Below are positions 11,958 through 23,485 of a DNA stretch of 64,000 bases, piece by piece. Under the pieces are notes generated by a model. It saw only the letters and a program-made list of their open reading frames with translations. It did no database searches and was not told the DNA's origin. This DNA is from Endothia cerciana (Eukaryota; Ascomycota; Sordariomycetes; Diaporthales; Cryphonectriaceae): positions 868,001 through 932,000 of the forward strand of contig JALRMH010000005.1 of assembly GCA_026119935.1 (NCBI GenBank). The letters are read 5' to 3'. Each line of letters opens with the position of its first letter. The stretch's first letter is position 1. The translations under genes and the position numbers were made by a program.

Positions 11958-12381
11958 AGATGCAGTAAAAAATTCATATCCATTATGTCCTTAAGGCGCA
12001 GTATTGCGCGTATCTCGCGATCCTCCGACCTTAGTCTGAGCAGTGGCCGGCCAGCGAGTCTTCTCTTCGAACCCAGAAAGCTTCTATGGCAGACCCGTTG
12101 CCGTCTGCGGTTCTGTACGATGATCCTCGTAGCATGCCCCCAGAATATTGTGGCGCTCGTCTCCCCGCCCCGCCCCGCCCCCGGTCCCGAGGGTTCGGCG
12201 CATTCACGCCGTCCAAGCTCTCTTGTTCACTGCCTCCGGTCAGATCGCAATATCTGTATCATCCGAACGGGTCCGGCAAAGCTCCCGACAGCTGGAAGTC
12301 TGTAGGGCCACCCGCATCATCAGGCCATCACAGCCCGTCGGGAACAGACTGGAGCTGCTGCGCGTCAACAGTGTCCAAGGC
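11958..12381. other. Convergent 3' intergenic region
   Basis: Tail-to-tail gap of 424 bases between the YjbQ-like gene and CFIm25. It holds both 3' UTRs; no gene is seen. A pyrimidine/CCCCGCC-rich stretch lies near 12165-12185. Confidence 0.65.
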
Positions 12382-13230
12382 CTACTCGGGGTCCTCCTCC
12401 TTCATGTTGACGTCGCCTCCTGCCAGGACCTTAGACTGGGGGACCTCTGCGTTCCTGCCGCAAGGGGTCTGCGCGACCACATTGCCGGTCTCGTCGACGA
12501 ATTCGAAGTTGTAGCGGCTGAGCAGGTGGGGTATGGCGGACAGCTGGGGCCCGTAGCGCTGGGAGTTGTCGTAGAGCTCGAAGAGGGGCACGGCCAGGAG
12601 TTTCATGTTTTTGGGGACGCTGAGAACCTCTGCACGGGCGAAGTCAGTCAGCTGTCTGCACCCGGCGGCAGTCTACGGCGGCAGTGGCTTACTGGACTCG
12701 GGCAGCCTGATGATGTAGAGCTTCTTGCACTCCTTGGGCCGCGTGACGTGCGCGGGGACAAACGGGTACATGAAGGTCTCGAAGTTGGGTCGCCACCACT
12801 GGGCAAGGCAGTCGCCAACGTCCCAGTCCCCCTCGGTCTGGCCGTCGCCCAGGCTGCCGACAGGGGCGAGGCGCTCGTCCAGCCGCTTCTTGAAGCCCTC
12901 GATCTCGTCGTCCTCGGGCCTGAGGTAGTCGCCGGGGAGCTTGAAGAAGGCGTTTGCGATCTGCAACATCAGGATGTGTGGGTGGTTGTGCTCGTGGCAG
13001 ACGAGGATGCCCTCGCAGGTGCGGCGCATGCCATGACGTGTGTAGTGTTCCTCGAGCCGCTTCAGCCGCGCCACCACGCTAGGGTCCTCCTCAGGCTGGG
13101 TCTCCTTGACGCCGAAGGTGTAGTTGGACAACGGGTAGAGACGGATGGTCTCGGGCTGGCTGGCCTCGAAGGGGAGGGGGACGGCGGGCGGCTTGGACGA
13201 CTGCAGAGAATCAGGCGCGATGGTCGACAT
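12382..13230 (-). CDS. Cleavage factor Im 25 kDa subunit (CPSF5/NUDT21 homologue)
   Basis: Exons 13230-12693 and 12629-12382 join in frame (PES-K-VLSVPKN) to 261 aa. CFIm25 is the Nudix-fold subunit of cleavage factor I that reads UGUA elements upstream of poly(A) sites and steers poly(A) site choice. The protein shows the family hallmarks: IRLYPLSNYTFG near the N-terminus, RMRRT-like GMRRTCEGILVCHEHNHPHILMLQ, FFKLPGDYL followed by acidic DDEIEGFKKRL in place of a catalytic Nudix box, WWRPNFE, YPFVPAHVTRPKE and the C-terminal VPKNMKLLAVPLFELYDN with YGPQLSAIPHLLSRYNFEF. The Nudix glutamates needed for hydrolysis are not in the canonical pattern, as in other CFIm25 proteins, so it should bind rather than cleave. 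Saccharomyces lacks this gene, while filamentous fungi keep it. Confidence 0.93.
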
Positions 13231-14838
13231 CTTGAAGGGTTCTTGGGTCGCGATCTCTGCTGGATAGATGTGGTGAAGAATCCGTAAAGCACCTCGAGGG
13301 GGATACGAAGTGGTAACTCCCGCGCAGAGCGTTGTGTTCTGGACGGAAGAAGGATGAGAAGTGATTGGGCAGGGTAGAGCTGGCAGGATCTCGGAGGGGG
13401 TGACCAGCGGGACAGAAGTTTACCAATGGAAACCTCAAGAGGGCTAACCGGCTGAGGTCGCAGGAAAGCTCAGGTAGCAGGAGGGCTCAGACCGCAGAGA
13501 GAGAGCTCAGACCGCAGGAGAGCTCAGATCGCAGGAGAGCTGCTTCCTGGAGTGCCTGGGTGCCCCTCGCCTCTGCGCCGTCGCCCCTCGTCTGTCTGGC
13601 AATGGATGGTGGTACAGATGTTGCAGCTAGCCTATAGTCGACGTGAGGGGTCTGTAGAGTCGTATGGGTCGTGTAAGTCGTCGGTGTTATATGCAACCTG
13701 TTACAGGTAGTCACTGGCCTGGGGAGACTCACTGTCGTCGCAGCTACTCTATAGTACAGTGTTGGAGCTGCATAGGAGCTCTGCGGTGGACCTGCAGCCC
13801 TGCAGCGGCCACTATTTAGTGGAGTAGTCCCTGTTCTGAGATCCCAAAAGGGGGAAGACGGCCACAGGGACCAGGATATGGTGTGGTATGCTTGTTCCCG
13901 GGCCCACTCGCCTCTGGCTGGAATATATACTATGTAGTTTGTACTAGCGCTTGGTACTATAACTACCTTGGATGGAACTGGGAAATGAGAACCATGAGGT
14001 TTCAACTTGGCCAAGGCTTCATCTATACCGGTAAGGAAAAATCATGAACGACAGACCTGTCGAGGTTTATGAAGAACCCCCCCTCTGCTCAAGAGTCCCT
14101 TTTCTATGCACCCAATCCCACCCTGCTACAGTAGCCAGCCGGCACAAACTAGGTCTATATCGAACAACATTGGGGGTCCTTCTCAGCAGCACCTACCAGG
14201 GTAAGTATTTATTTAGGATGTGAAAAGAGCCACAGAATCACCGTCACTTCTACTGGTGCTTCTGATAAAGTCGAGTTGGACATGGTCCTGCGAAGAAGAT
14301 CATGACCGTTCCAACGACCATCACCTCTACTACTCACTATCCGACACTAGCTGCTCTTTCACCAGCACAAGTCTCACACGCCCTTCCGAATATCGACATG
14401 CGTAGGCCGTGACACTTGTAGTGCCGATCCTGCCACTGCTCCGGAAAGGAATTATTCTTTTTTGCTGCTCTACTTCCGCTGATAGTCAGCGGCTAACATC
14501 CAATGGGCAGCAGGCTGGATAAATTCAATGATGCTTCCCCCGCATGCTGCACCTCCAGCCCTCCGATACTGACGAGGATGACCCACCCTGTAACCTACAG
14601 CCCCCGTACAGGTGTCACCATCGAGCCTAGTAGGATTCGTCTAAACTCCGGAATACGGCCTCGAGAGACATCAGCCGCCGGTCGTGAAGTATATATAACA
14701 GCGGCCTGCTCCGACTGATACTACGGTAGAGGGCCTCTCCGTTGATTTGAGATCACCTGCATAAGTGATCACAATCAGCCCACCACCCCGCCCCCCAAAC
14801 CAGATCCCCAGTGAAAGTTCGAACGCAAATATAAGAAA
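13231..14838. other. Divergent intergenic region with minisatellite
   Basis: About 1.6 kb between the divergent CFIm25 and PhyH genes; no gene is seen. It contains a 17-base minisatellite (13451-13538) and, from about 13600 to 14700, a stretch lower in GC than the flanking exons, full of stops and with repeated TATAGT/ACTATG-like words. That part could be decayed repeat DNA, but I cannot name an element. Confidence 0.65.
13451..13538. repeat. 17-base minisatellite, five copies
   Basis: Five head-to-tail units starting at 13451, 13468, 13485, 13505 and 13522, consensus GCTCAGACCGCAGGAGA. Units are 17 bases except the third, which is 20 because of extra GA. The array ends about 220 bases upstream of the CFIm25 start codon, so it lies in its promoter or leader. 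Confidence 0.9.
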
Positions 14839-15988
14839 ATGACTGCAGATCCGGCTCTCACCCCTGAGCAAAAGGACCACTTCCTCAACCATGGCTGGGT
14901 CAAGTAAGTCCTGATGCCGAACCTCTGGAGATCCCAAAGAGGACGGCTTGCTGAGACGGACCATCAGGATCCCCAAGGCGTTCACAAGGGAGCAGGCCGC
15001 CGAGGTGACCAGAAACGTCTGGACCAGGCTGGGCATGGATCCCCACGACAAGTCGACCTGGCATACCATCCGTACCAACATGCCGAGCCACCGAGCCTTC
15101 GACGCCGCCCGCTTTGCGCCCCGCGCGTGGGCTGCCATATGCGAGCTCTGCGGCGGCGAGGTAAGTGCCCCGATACGTTTGATCCCCCCACATCGAGAGA
15201 GAGAGAGAAGGGGGACACACACACGACAAAGGAGGAAAAAAAAAAGGCCTGACAAGCAACCCCCCTCCCCCCTCCAGGAACGTATCAGCCCGGCCTCCAG
15301 GAAGTGGCGCGACTCCCTCATCGTGAACCTCGGCTCCGCCGCGCGCGAGGGCAGGCCCGACCCCCCGCAGGAGCTCACGGGCTGGCACGTCGACGGCGAC
15401 TTCTTCGTCCACTACCTCGACTCCCCCGAGCAGGCCCTCCTCGTGGTCCCGCTCTTCACCGACGTGCCCCCGCAGGGCGGCGGCACCGCCATCTACCCGG
15501 CCGGCATGCGCGCCGTCGCAGACCACCTCCACGCGCACCCGGAGGGCGTCAGCCCCCGGATGGTGCCCCGCGGTCATCCCGACTTCAGGACCGAGCGGAA
15601 CCTGGGCTGGTTCAACTGCGTCGCCAGCCGCGGCTCCGACGGCGACTACGTCGAGGCCGCCGGGGAGACGGGGGACGTCTACCTCTTGCACCCTCTGATG
15701 CTGCACAGCAGCACGAACAACAGCCTGAGGAACGTGAGGATCATCACGAACCCGCCGGTGAGTCTGAAGGAGCCGTTTCAGCTCGACAGGGGCAAGGGGC
15801 AGGAGGGGCAGTATAGCCTGGTAGAGAGGGCCACGCTGAGGATGTTGGGACGGGAGGAAGGCTTGAAGGGTTGGAAGATCACGCATGGGCGGGAGGCCGT
15901 GGTTCCGGAGAGACTGAGAATCCAGGAGAGGATGAAGCAGGAGGAGTTGAAGAGGTTGGAGGAGAGGAAGAAGGCGGCTGCTGCTTAG
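14839..15988 (+). CDS. Phytanoyl-CoA dioxygenase (PhyH) family protein
   Basis: Exons 14839-14903, 14956-15160 and 15278-15988 join in frame to 326 aa. PhyH-type enzymes are Fe(II)/2-oxoglutarate dioxygenases. The iron facial triad is visible: the HxD pair in GWHVDGDFF (about residues 132-134) and the distal His in HPLMLHSS; the Arg in NVRIITNPP is placed to bind the 2-oxoglutarate carboxylate. GGGTAIYPAGMRAV lies between, as usual in the fold. The N-terminus (LTPEQKDHFLNHGWV) is the standard PhyH opening helix, and the C-terminus is a Lys/Glu-rich helix ending KKAAAA. No peroxisomal targeting signal is seen at the end, so a cytosolic location is likely and the substrate is unknown. Intron 2 (117 bases) is a multiple of three and has no in-frame stop, so retained transcripts would still encode protein. 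Confidence 0.9.
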
Positions 15989-16659
15989 AAAAAGAAAGAA
16001 GAAAAAGATCCCCGGGGGGGGGGGGTCGTTTGGAATACATTGCGTGGCACGATTTACGGTCATAGAGCCCAGATCGTCACCGAAAAGCCTCTAACCCAGT
16101 AGTTCCGCTGGGTTCACCACGTCTCTTCCAGCTAGAATGTCATGAAAACTGGAAGCCTTACGAGGAGGTGTTGAGCATGCAGTCGCAATTCATTATCAAT
16201 TTACTTAGGCTCCTAGGCCCCCAGTCTCATGATGCCCCCCCCCCCCCCTCCCTTCCTCCTTTGCAAATGCGTAAAGGCGATGACCTGCCTGCCAGCCCTA
16301 TTCCGAGAAACATGGAAAGGAAATTATAGGGTAGAAGCAGGTTTCTGCCCTTTATGTTCTAATGATACAACCAATGACAACAAAATGAATAGTCGAGAGG
16401 GTATCGTCCTCCCCTTTGTCCCTGTACCGTCCGTCCCTTTTTGATTTCCTGAACTCCAAGATGCTGTAGATCCTTTCCAATTCAATCTCTGTCGAACGAT
16501 CTGGTTTGTCAATTGATGGTACCTGGTTACTTTGAGGCTGTCTCCTCTCTGGCGGTCTCGACCGCTAGCAAAGCGAGGCCGATGAAAGACGCCAGATGAA
16601 AGCTGAGGGCCAAAAGCATCTTTGTTCTGCCTATTGCTTCAGCGATACGGGTTGTTGCG
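15989..16659. other. Convergent 3' intergenic region
   Basis: Gap of 671 bases between the PhyH gene and the open frame ending at 16660. No gene is seen. It contains a 12-base G run (16014-16025) and a 14-base C run (16235-16248), which face each other about 210 bases apart and could pair if transcribed as one RNA. Confidence 0.6.
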
Positions 16660-17271
16660 TCACAGCTCTTCGTCCTGCACGTCGTCTGCCCAATGGACCG
16701 ACTTACGGCCACTTCTGAGGATGTACCCGCTCCTCCTAGTACCCTTAGCAACGGCCTTCTTTCTCTTCTTGACCGCGCCTCGCAGCTGCGTAACTCTCTT
16801 GTGTGTAGCTTGTGGCTGCTGTGGGTGGACGGGCGGGGGAGACCTCGAAGTAATTCGAGCAGCCAAGGTGAGATCCTCTGGAGGCCCCTGGCTTCGGTTG
16901 GCGGGGCGGAAGGTGGTCGCAGGTGGCCCTGGACTGGGGGCGCGAGATGCCTCTGGCATGCCTGAGAGGATATCGAGCATGCTGCGTGCCCCTCCCCCGA
17001 GGTTCTCGGCCGTCTCGGGTTTTGACTCTCCCTCGTCGGCGAAACCTTCCACCGCCAAGTCCGCAAGGGCCGATTCAGGGCCCTCCACATTTGTGATCTG
17101 CTTGGGCAAGACTTGTGATGGCATGTCCTGCATACAAGCATCCAGAACAGGCGTGTCTTCGGGATCGTCTTCCTCTGCAACCTGCTTCAAGATGGCTTCA
17201 CCCCGGGCAGCCTCTTTCGCAGCAGGCGTAGCTTTCTTCATATATGCCTTCTTGACGCGGGAAGAAGAGCC
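16660..17271 (-). other. Open frame continuing in phase after the stop of the upstream gene
   Basis: Directly after the TAG at 17274-17272 the same frame stays open for 204 codons, starting GSSSRVKKAYMKKA and ending SGRKSVHWADDVQDEEL before a stop. The first ATG is at 17241 (193 aa). The segment has the composition of its neighbour: Lys/Arg-rich nuclear-type motifs (AVKKRKKAVAKG), acidic and Pro-rich stretches, and GC-rich codon thirds. Options are a C-terminal part of the upstream protein reached by stop-codon readthrough, an unrecognised intron removing the TAG, a sequence error in the assembly, or a separate small gene. I could not find a phase-matched donor that removes the TAG cleanly. 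The TAG context (AAG TAG GGC) is not a known readthrough signal. Confidence 0.4.
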
Positions 17272-20200
17272 CTACTTCTTCTCCTCTCGCCCCAGAGAAG
17301 GATCAATATGTGAGTCGGTAGAACTCTTTCCACGGGACTTCCTGGTTCCCGTGGTGTGCGTCCACCCACGAATCTGCGTGGGCCCGTGAGAGGGCGGTGG
17401 CGCTGTCGCGTGGTAGTCGCGTATGCCCTCGTACGGATTGTATATGAACGTGCGCAACTCCGAGCCGTTGTTGTCCCATGTCTCGGCCTGGCGCGGCGCA
17501 GGCTTTATCTCGCGGTACTGTTTGTTGTTTCGAGAGATGGACGAGATGCTATTGCTCCGTCTAGATGGAGACGGAGACATGCCTGGGCCGCTGCCGCCGT
17601 ATGGGGGGGGGCTCTGGAGTATCTGACCAAGAGGTCCTGATGGCGGATAATCGTCTCGGGGTGTGTGCCGAGGGCCCATTGATCCTGGCGGTGGGTATGA
17701 TTGCTGCGAAGAGTATGCACCATGGGGCGGCTGCTGAGAAGGGTGCATCATCGGCTGGGCCATGTAGCCTGCTCGTGAACCTTGCTCTGTAGACATGATG
17801 GGCTGGTCTGGACCGAACCCATCAAGGGGGTAGGCTTGATCCGAATACGCAGGGCCAGGTGGCGGGGGCGCAGGGTATTGGTCCACTGACTCACTCGGAG
17901 TCATCATTATGTGCTGAGGAACTTGCGGTCCAGGCACAGTAGGAGGCATGAGAGAACCAGAGGCACGACGTAGCGGCCTAAGCGATGGCAAGTGGGGATC
18001 CGTGCCATTCGGGTTGCTGAAGGGCATGCGACCGGGAGAGTCTTCATGAGCAGGAGCCTGATGAGCTGCGGAAGCCAGCGGCGGACCAGAATGTCGGCGT
18101 GCCTGAGAGGGATCGGTATATTCTGGTGCCTGCGAGTGATCCTGCGGGGTGGGTGTGCCCGGTGAGTTCAGCGCGGTCAGAAAGAAATTGTTCTGTGGTT
18201 GTTGGAGCACACCTCCTTGTTGCAGGCCCTGGGACTTGGGTTGCTCGGATTGTGGTGCTTGAAGTTGGGAAGGTCCGGGCCGCTGACCTCCCTCAAACAA
18301 CAACGGATCCAGCAACGCAACATCTTCTGTGTTAGGCCGCGGGGGTCCATACCGCTCCTCAGATCGCCGTGACAGCTGCGAAAGCTGCGACTGGCGCCTC
18401 ATCTGGGGCCGCTGCTCGTACGGCATCTCCGGCTCTCCATGCGCGTAGCTGTCGGGAGGTCCCGCCGTTGGCTGAGAATCTTGCTGGCCGAGGTAGGGCT
18501 GCGGCGGCTGCATTGACTGCCTTGGCTGCTGCTGCTCGTACCGGACACCTACCTCTCGATACGGGAAACTCTCAGGGTGAGCCAAGGGAGTCTGCGGAAC
18601 CGTTCGCTCTTGGTAGTGATGTGGTGGCTGCATGGCGAAGTCCGGCTGACGACCTAGGAAATTCGCCGGGAAGGCGAGCTGCCTGGGGACGAACTCATTG
18701 TCCGGGTCGGGGTAATCTATAACTGGGGCCCGATGTTGCTCGAGGTCCGAGGGATCCCGCAGTTGCCTGGGGCGGACTGGCTCCGGCATCTGTATTGGGA
18801 TCCGCCGCGGCTCTTCAACAACAGGAGCTTGGGCAGCGAACCCCTGGTCGTTCTGGAGCGCGATATCCGCCAACAACAACAAGTCCACTGCTGCACCGTT
18901 GTCGACAGGAGGCGCGGCTGTCGAGGCGGCAGGGGGCAAGTTGGAGCCCCCAAAGACGTCTCGAATAGCGTCGTACGGCCTGGACATTGTCGAGGGGCGC
19001 GACAGGGCTGGCGACAGACTCTGGGTTTGAGCCTTTTGAAGCTCTCGGGAGTCGGACGCCGTGGCAGCATCGAGAAGGAGGGTCACATTGAGAGCAGCCA
19101 GTTGCTGATCTTGGACGTCTTGGGCCTCATCCTCCTGTCGCTCCAGCTCGCGTCTCTTCTCATCGCGCTCCTTGATGAGGCGCTCTGTCTCCGAGTCGAT
19201 CAAGTCCTCCTCTGCGATATGCTCTCGCGCCATGTGTTGCCTCATCATGTCTTGCAGGGTCAGCTTGGTGTACGCCTCCTCGGCCTTTGCTGCCGGGATA
19301 GACCGCGAGGTGTGCTGGACCTTGCCGGAGTCGGAGACGAAGACGGTGGGGTTCCAACCGGACTGGTAAGGCTTGGGTGGCTCAGACTCATTGACGGACT
19401 TGTCCAGGAACAGACCGTACTTGGGGTGCAGGTTATGCTTCGCGAGGGTGTCTTGATCCAATTCACCATCCGCGTATTGCGTGGCGTCGTAGCTGCAGAG
19501 GTTGCGGTCGAAAAACATGGCGCCAGTGTTGGGCTGGTTGAGGAACTTTCTGCGCTTAGCCTTGGTTGCACCACGACTCTTGTCATTCGTCGAATCCCGG
19601 AAACCGATCTCATGCTCCTCGAACCCAAAGAGGGTAGGGACCATGATGCGGTTGTTAGGCATGTCATTGACACGCGCTCTCTTGTTAATGAGACGGACAC
19701 CGTACTCATCCGGGTCACCTGCGCCGTTGGGAATTGGAGGCATGGTCTCATCCTCTTCCGCCTCCGACTCCTCGGCGTCTGCTGATGGTGACCGTGCTGG
19801 CTGCTTCCGCTTCCTGCCCCGGCCAGCTGCCGCGGGCTCATTCGCCTGAGGCGACGGCGCATCGCCATTGTCGTCAACGGGCGAAGGGGATGGGGGCTGG
19901 CTGACAGGCTCATCGGGGGCGACTGCAGAGAGGAGACCGCCAATGTGTCGCGGGATGGCGGCGGCGGCCTTGTCGTCAAGGGCACTCACTGGTCTCTTGG
20001 GGGTGGGATCCTCGAGCTGGTTGGCAGGCTTGCGCTTGCTGGGGGTGCGGAGGGTCTTGGACTTGCTTGCCTCCCGAGACAGCTCAGGGTGAAGGTGTGG
20101 GTAAGGGACCTCAACACCCTTGTGAATCTTGCAGTAGATGCCCTGCTCAGCGGCCTCCGCGGTAGTGATTGATTTGTAGTTGTACGAGTCATCAAATTTC

Positions 20201-20874
20201 TGGGGTGGGCATTAGAAACTGAGATGGAGACCGGCGAGAAACAGCCTTGTTGCCGGGCACTTACATCAACTGGTTCTCCGTTTTCGGACAACTGCTTGAG
20301 GATGTCGAGACGTCTGAGCAAGGTGTCATAATACTCCTCAACCTTGTCGGCAAGGCGGTTCTGGCGGCAGGGGTTAGCAGCCCGACCGGGGAACATGAAA
20401 ACGCGGCCAGGTGGGGGAGGAGGGTGGGCGACGCACCTTATATGACTGCTCGAGGTACTCTGATTGAGCCTTGTGCTGGTGGTCCTGGCAGGCGATGCTG
20501 AAGTTGAGTTTTGCCCTGATATCCGACAGCCGATCCTTGCGGCGCTGGTCAAGGAAGCTAGTGATCTCGGTGTACTGCTCGACCTCCTGGTGGGCGTTGA
20601 AATCGGACTTGAGGCGGTCCAAATTCCGATCAGCAAGTTCCTCGAGGGCGGGTTTCATGGCAGCAGCCAGAGTGGCATAAGCATTCTTGAGATCGCGCTG
20701 GCGCTCGTGAGCGGCCTGGGCGCGAGACGTCTCGTAGACTTTGGCCCTGCCACGCCGGCCAGTGGCAGGTTTTCCTCTGGCACGGGCAGAGGCGGCTCCC
20801 CTCCCACCGCCTCCCCTGCCTCTGCCGCGACCCCTCTTGGTCGGGCTGGGTCGTTGAACAGCAGCGTCACTCAT
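17272..20874 (-). CDS. Large nuclear-type protein of unknown function
   Basis: Exons 20874-20437, 20360-20265 and 20199-17272 join in frame to 1153 aa. I do not recognise the family with confidence. The N-terminus (MSDAAVQRPSPTKRGRGRGR) is a GRG/AT-hook-like basic region. Residues about 55-175 are strongly helical and charged (coiled coil), followed by a conserved-looking GIYCKIHKGVEVPYPHLHPEL block. Bipartite basic clusters (KSKTLRTPSKRK, GRGRKRKQPAR) suggest nuclear import. A compact central part has VRLINKRARVNDMPNNRIMV, GFEEHEIGFRDS and HPKYGLFLDKSV, then a second charged coiled coil near DLIDSETERLIKERDEKRREL. The remaining half is Pro/Gln/Ser-rich, typical of fungal transcription or chromatin cofactors. 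The EIGFRDS string is only faintly like the Rsc7/Swp82 family; treat that as a guess. The frame continues beyond the stop (see 16660-17271). Confidence 0.8.
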
Positions 20875-22545
20875 GGTGGAGGTGCCATCCAAACGTGAGG
20901 TTGCGGCCGTCAGGGTGAGAAAAGGGTCGGTACGGGGTACAAAGGTGAGACGGGGCAACGGGGCAGTGAAGAGACGCAGGGGGTAGGAGAAGGTGAATTG
21001 GCCAAATACCGTGTGCCTCGTGATGTAGAAAGGGAAGGGTTGAGGATCGGCAGCGTCGACGGTATTCCCAGCTGGTGGGGTGCGTTTGTTGCTTGGTGGG
21101 CAGGAAAAGTGATGTGATGGCGGCCCTGGGTTGGATTTGGATCTGGGTGCAGGTGAGAGACGGAGACGAACGGTTCGGCCGTGCTGGTCAGGTCGAGCCC
21201 CCAGACCCCCCAAGCAGGGCGAACAGGAGATAAATATCGACGCCTAGGAAAATAAGCGAGCCCTGGAGAATGTCAACACAATAGAGACGTGAGCCACCCA
21301 AGCGGTCTGCTTTCGATGCAATCCTGTGGTGAGAAGCTGGTGTCGTTGTGCTGGACGGTCGAGCAGAACGACAACCACACGAGTAAGCCGAAGCGCCAGG
21401 GGGGTGTCGCTATCAGCCCTGGTCTTAGCGACCGTCCCGGAACGGATTTTCCTACAGTACTCGAGCCTTCCAAGGTACTCTGCCATACAAGTCCTGCGGC
21501 CACGGTACCTCTCCCTTCTGGGCGAGATCTCGACTCCGCTCCTTGACATGAACTCTCTCCTCTGCCCATGCCCTCCCCGCGGCCTTTCGGGAAATGGCAT
21601 TTCTTATAAGTCGGCCAGGCTGGCAGGATGGGACGACCGTCAACGCGGAGGATTGCTGTGGTTGTCTCTGCCGTCCCTGTCTGTATTCCCCCCTGGACCT
21701 CCCTCCTACGACGAGCTTACAAGGACACGTCTCAGACGGTGAGCCTCGAGGTCCCAAATGCACCACCCTACGGGACACAGCCCAGGGAGCCAATGCCGAG
21801 GAGAGAGTACGCTGCATGGCACGGTGATCTCGTCGGCTGGTCCTGCACTGCTGAGGGCCAGCCGGCAGGATGTAGCCCCAGGGCTGGCCAGCATCGAAGA
21901 TCACGTAGTGCATAGGTTTCTGGCCGGTGACTACGGCTCAGGGCTCCCGACATTACGTCTTGCTGTCCCAATGCCATTGTCTGAATCTGATACCGCATCA
22001 GTCGCTGCTTGCTCCGTGTCCTACGAACTCCTGAACGGGCCCCACTGGTCCAACCGCCCGCAGGACGCACTCCGGGAATTCCGTTGATGCTTCTCCACGA
22101 AGGCCCTCACTACGTATACACCATCGCACCGCTCGGCTGGACAGGCGCGACGTATTCGATCGCACACCGAATCTCATCCACGGCTGCTGCGCTCTGGCAG
22201 AAGGCCAGCCGGGTTAGTTAGAGCCCTGACAGGGATGGTCCAACTCAATCGTGGCGGCTTCGATTGGCTTAGAATAAATCCAGGCGCTAAAATTGCGCCC
22301 CTGGTACGGTACGGTCGCTACTACCAAGGGTACGTACCGACCGACCTCACCCCCCCAAATTCAGCCGGCCACTGGGACGACAAGTCCAACTTGAAGGGAC
22401 CCTGATGGGACCCTGGAAACCGCCCATACAACGGCTAGAAATCCTGAGCAGACCATACTGGTGGATGTGTCGCACGGACGGGACTGCGAGGCAGCTCTTG
22501 TCCCTTCCTCTCGACGTCCGCCGGCTGTCCAGAAAACTCCTCAGG
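20875..22545. other. Divergent intergenic region
   Basis: About 1.67 kb separating the unknown nuclear protein (minus) and the Bmt5-type gene (plus). No gene is seen; the open frames overlap on opposite strands and lack family features. A GGTACGG-rich word cluster lies at 22308-22342. An in-frame upstream ATG at 22405 precedes the chosen Bmt5 start. Confidence 0.6.
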
Positions 22546-23485
22546 ATGGCCAAGAAGCGGAAGATCCAGCAGCATAAACAGAAGCCCAGGCCCGGGCCTC
22601 ATCAGGCCAAACCCTCCAGACCGGTTCCCAAGCCCGGAAGGTCAGAGGGCAGATCCGGCACCCAGGACGCTCAGTCGCGTGACCAGAAGCCTACGATCCC
22701 CTTCTCTGCAGTGGATGCCATCTTGCTGGTTGGCGAAGGGGACCTCAGCTTCTCGCGGGCCCTGGTCGAACACCACTGCTGCGAGAACATCACAGCCACG
22801 GTCCTGGAGGCGAACCTGGAGGAGCTCGCCGAGAAGTACCCCCACGTGAGAGAGAACGTGGACGTCATACAGGGCGATGACTGCAAAGTCATCTACGGCG
22901 TGGACGCGAAGAGGATGGGCCCCTGGGCGAAGAAGTCAGGGAAGGACTCCGTAGGGATCTTCGACAGGATAAGTACGTCGTGATGTGCCTTCTTCACCCA
23001 CAACACATCAACCCAGTGCTTCGTTTGCTGATGGTAGAGGCCCCGATCAAGTATTCAACTTCCCTCATATAGGGGGCAAGTCCACAGACGTCAACCGTCA
23101 GGTCCGCTACAACCAGGAACTCCTCGTCGAGTTCTTCAAGCGCTCCCTGCTCTCCCTCGCGCCGGGTGGGACAATTATCGTTACGCTGTTCGAAGGCGAG
23201 CCCTACACCCTCTGGAACGTCCGCGACCTAGCTCGTCACTCGGGCCTGCAGGTTGAACGAAGTTTCCGCTTCCAGGCGTCGGCGTATCCCGGGTACCACC
23301 ACGCGCGGACGCTGGGTGTCGTTCGGAACAAGCAGGGAGAGGTCGGTGGCGGGTGGAAGGGGGAGGAGAGGCCGGCGAGAAGTTATGTCTTCGTCAGGAG
23401 GGATGAGGTGCCCAAGCCGGTGGGCCCTTCGAAGAAGCGGAAGCGTGGTGAAGACGATGATGATGACGATGATGACACGGATTAA
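22546..23485 (+). CDS. bmt5: 25S rRNA (uridine-N3) methyltransferase, Bmt5-like
   Basis: Exons 22546-22972 and 23052-23485 join in frame (FDRI-IFNFPHIGG) to 286 aa. In yeast Bmt5 makes m3U in the large-subunit rRNA in the nucleolus. The basic start MAKKRKIQQHKQK is typical of nucleolar proteins. The Rossmann methyltransferase core begins with ILLVGEGDLSFSRAL, the SAM-binding GxGD/DLSFS motif of this family; TVLEANLEELAEKYP follows as the acidic strand-2 region, then IFNFPHIGGKSTDVNRQVRYNQELL, the NFPH catalytic-type motif, and GGTIIVTLFEGEPYTLWNVRDLA. The sequence ends with SYVFVRRDEV, a KKRKR basic motif and an Asp-only tail. The start at 22546 matches the family; the in-frame ATG at 22405 would add 47 residues without family character. 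Confidence 0.92.

Noticed and set aside
13600..14700. Possible RIP-mutated transposon relic
   Set aside because: Lower GC and many stops are compatible, but no terminal repeats, target duplications or transposase or reverse transcriptase remnants were recognised.
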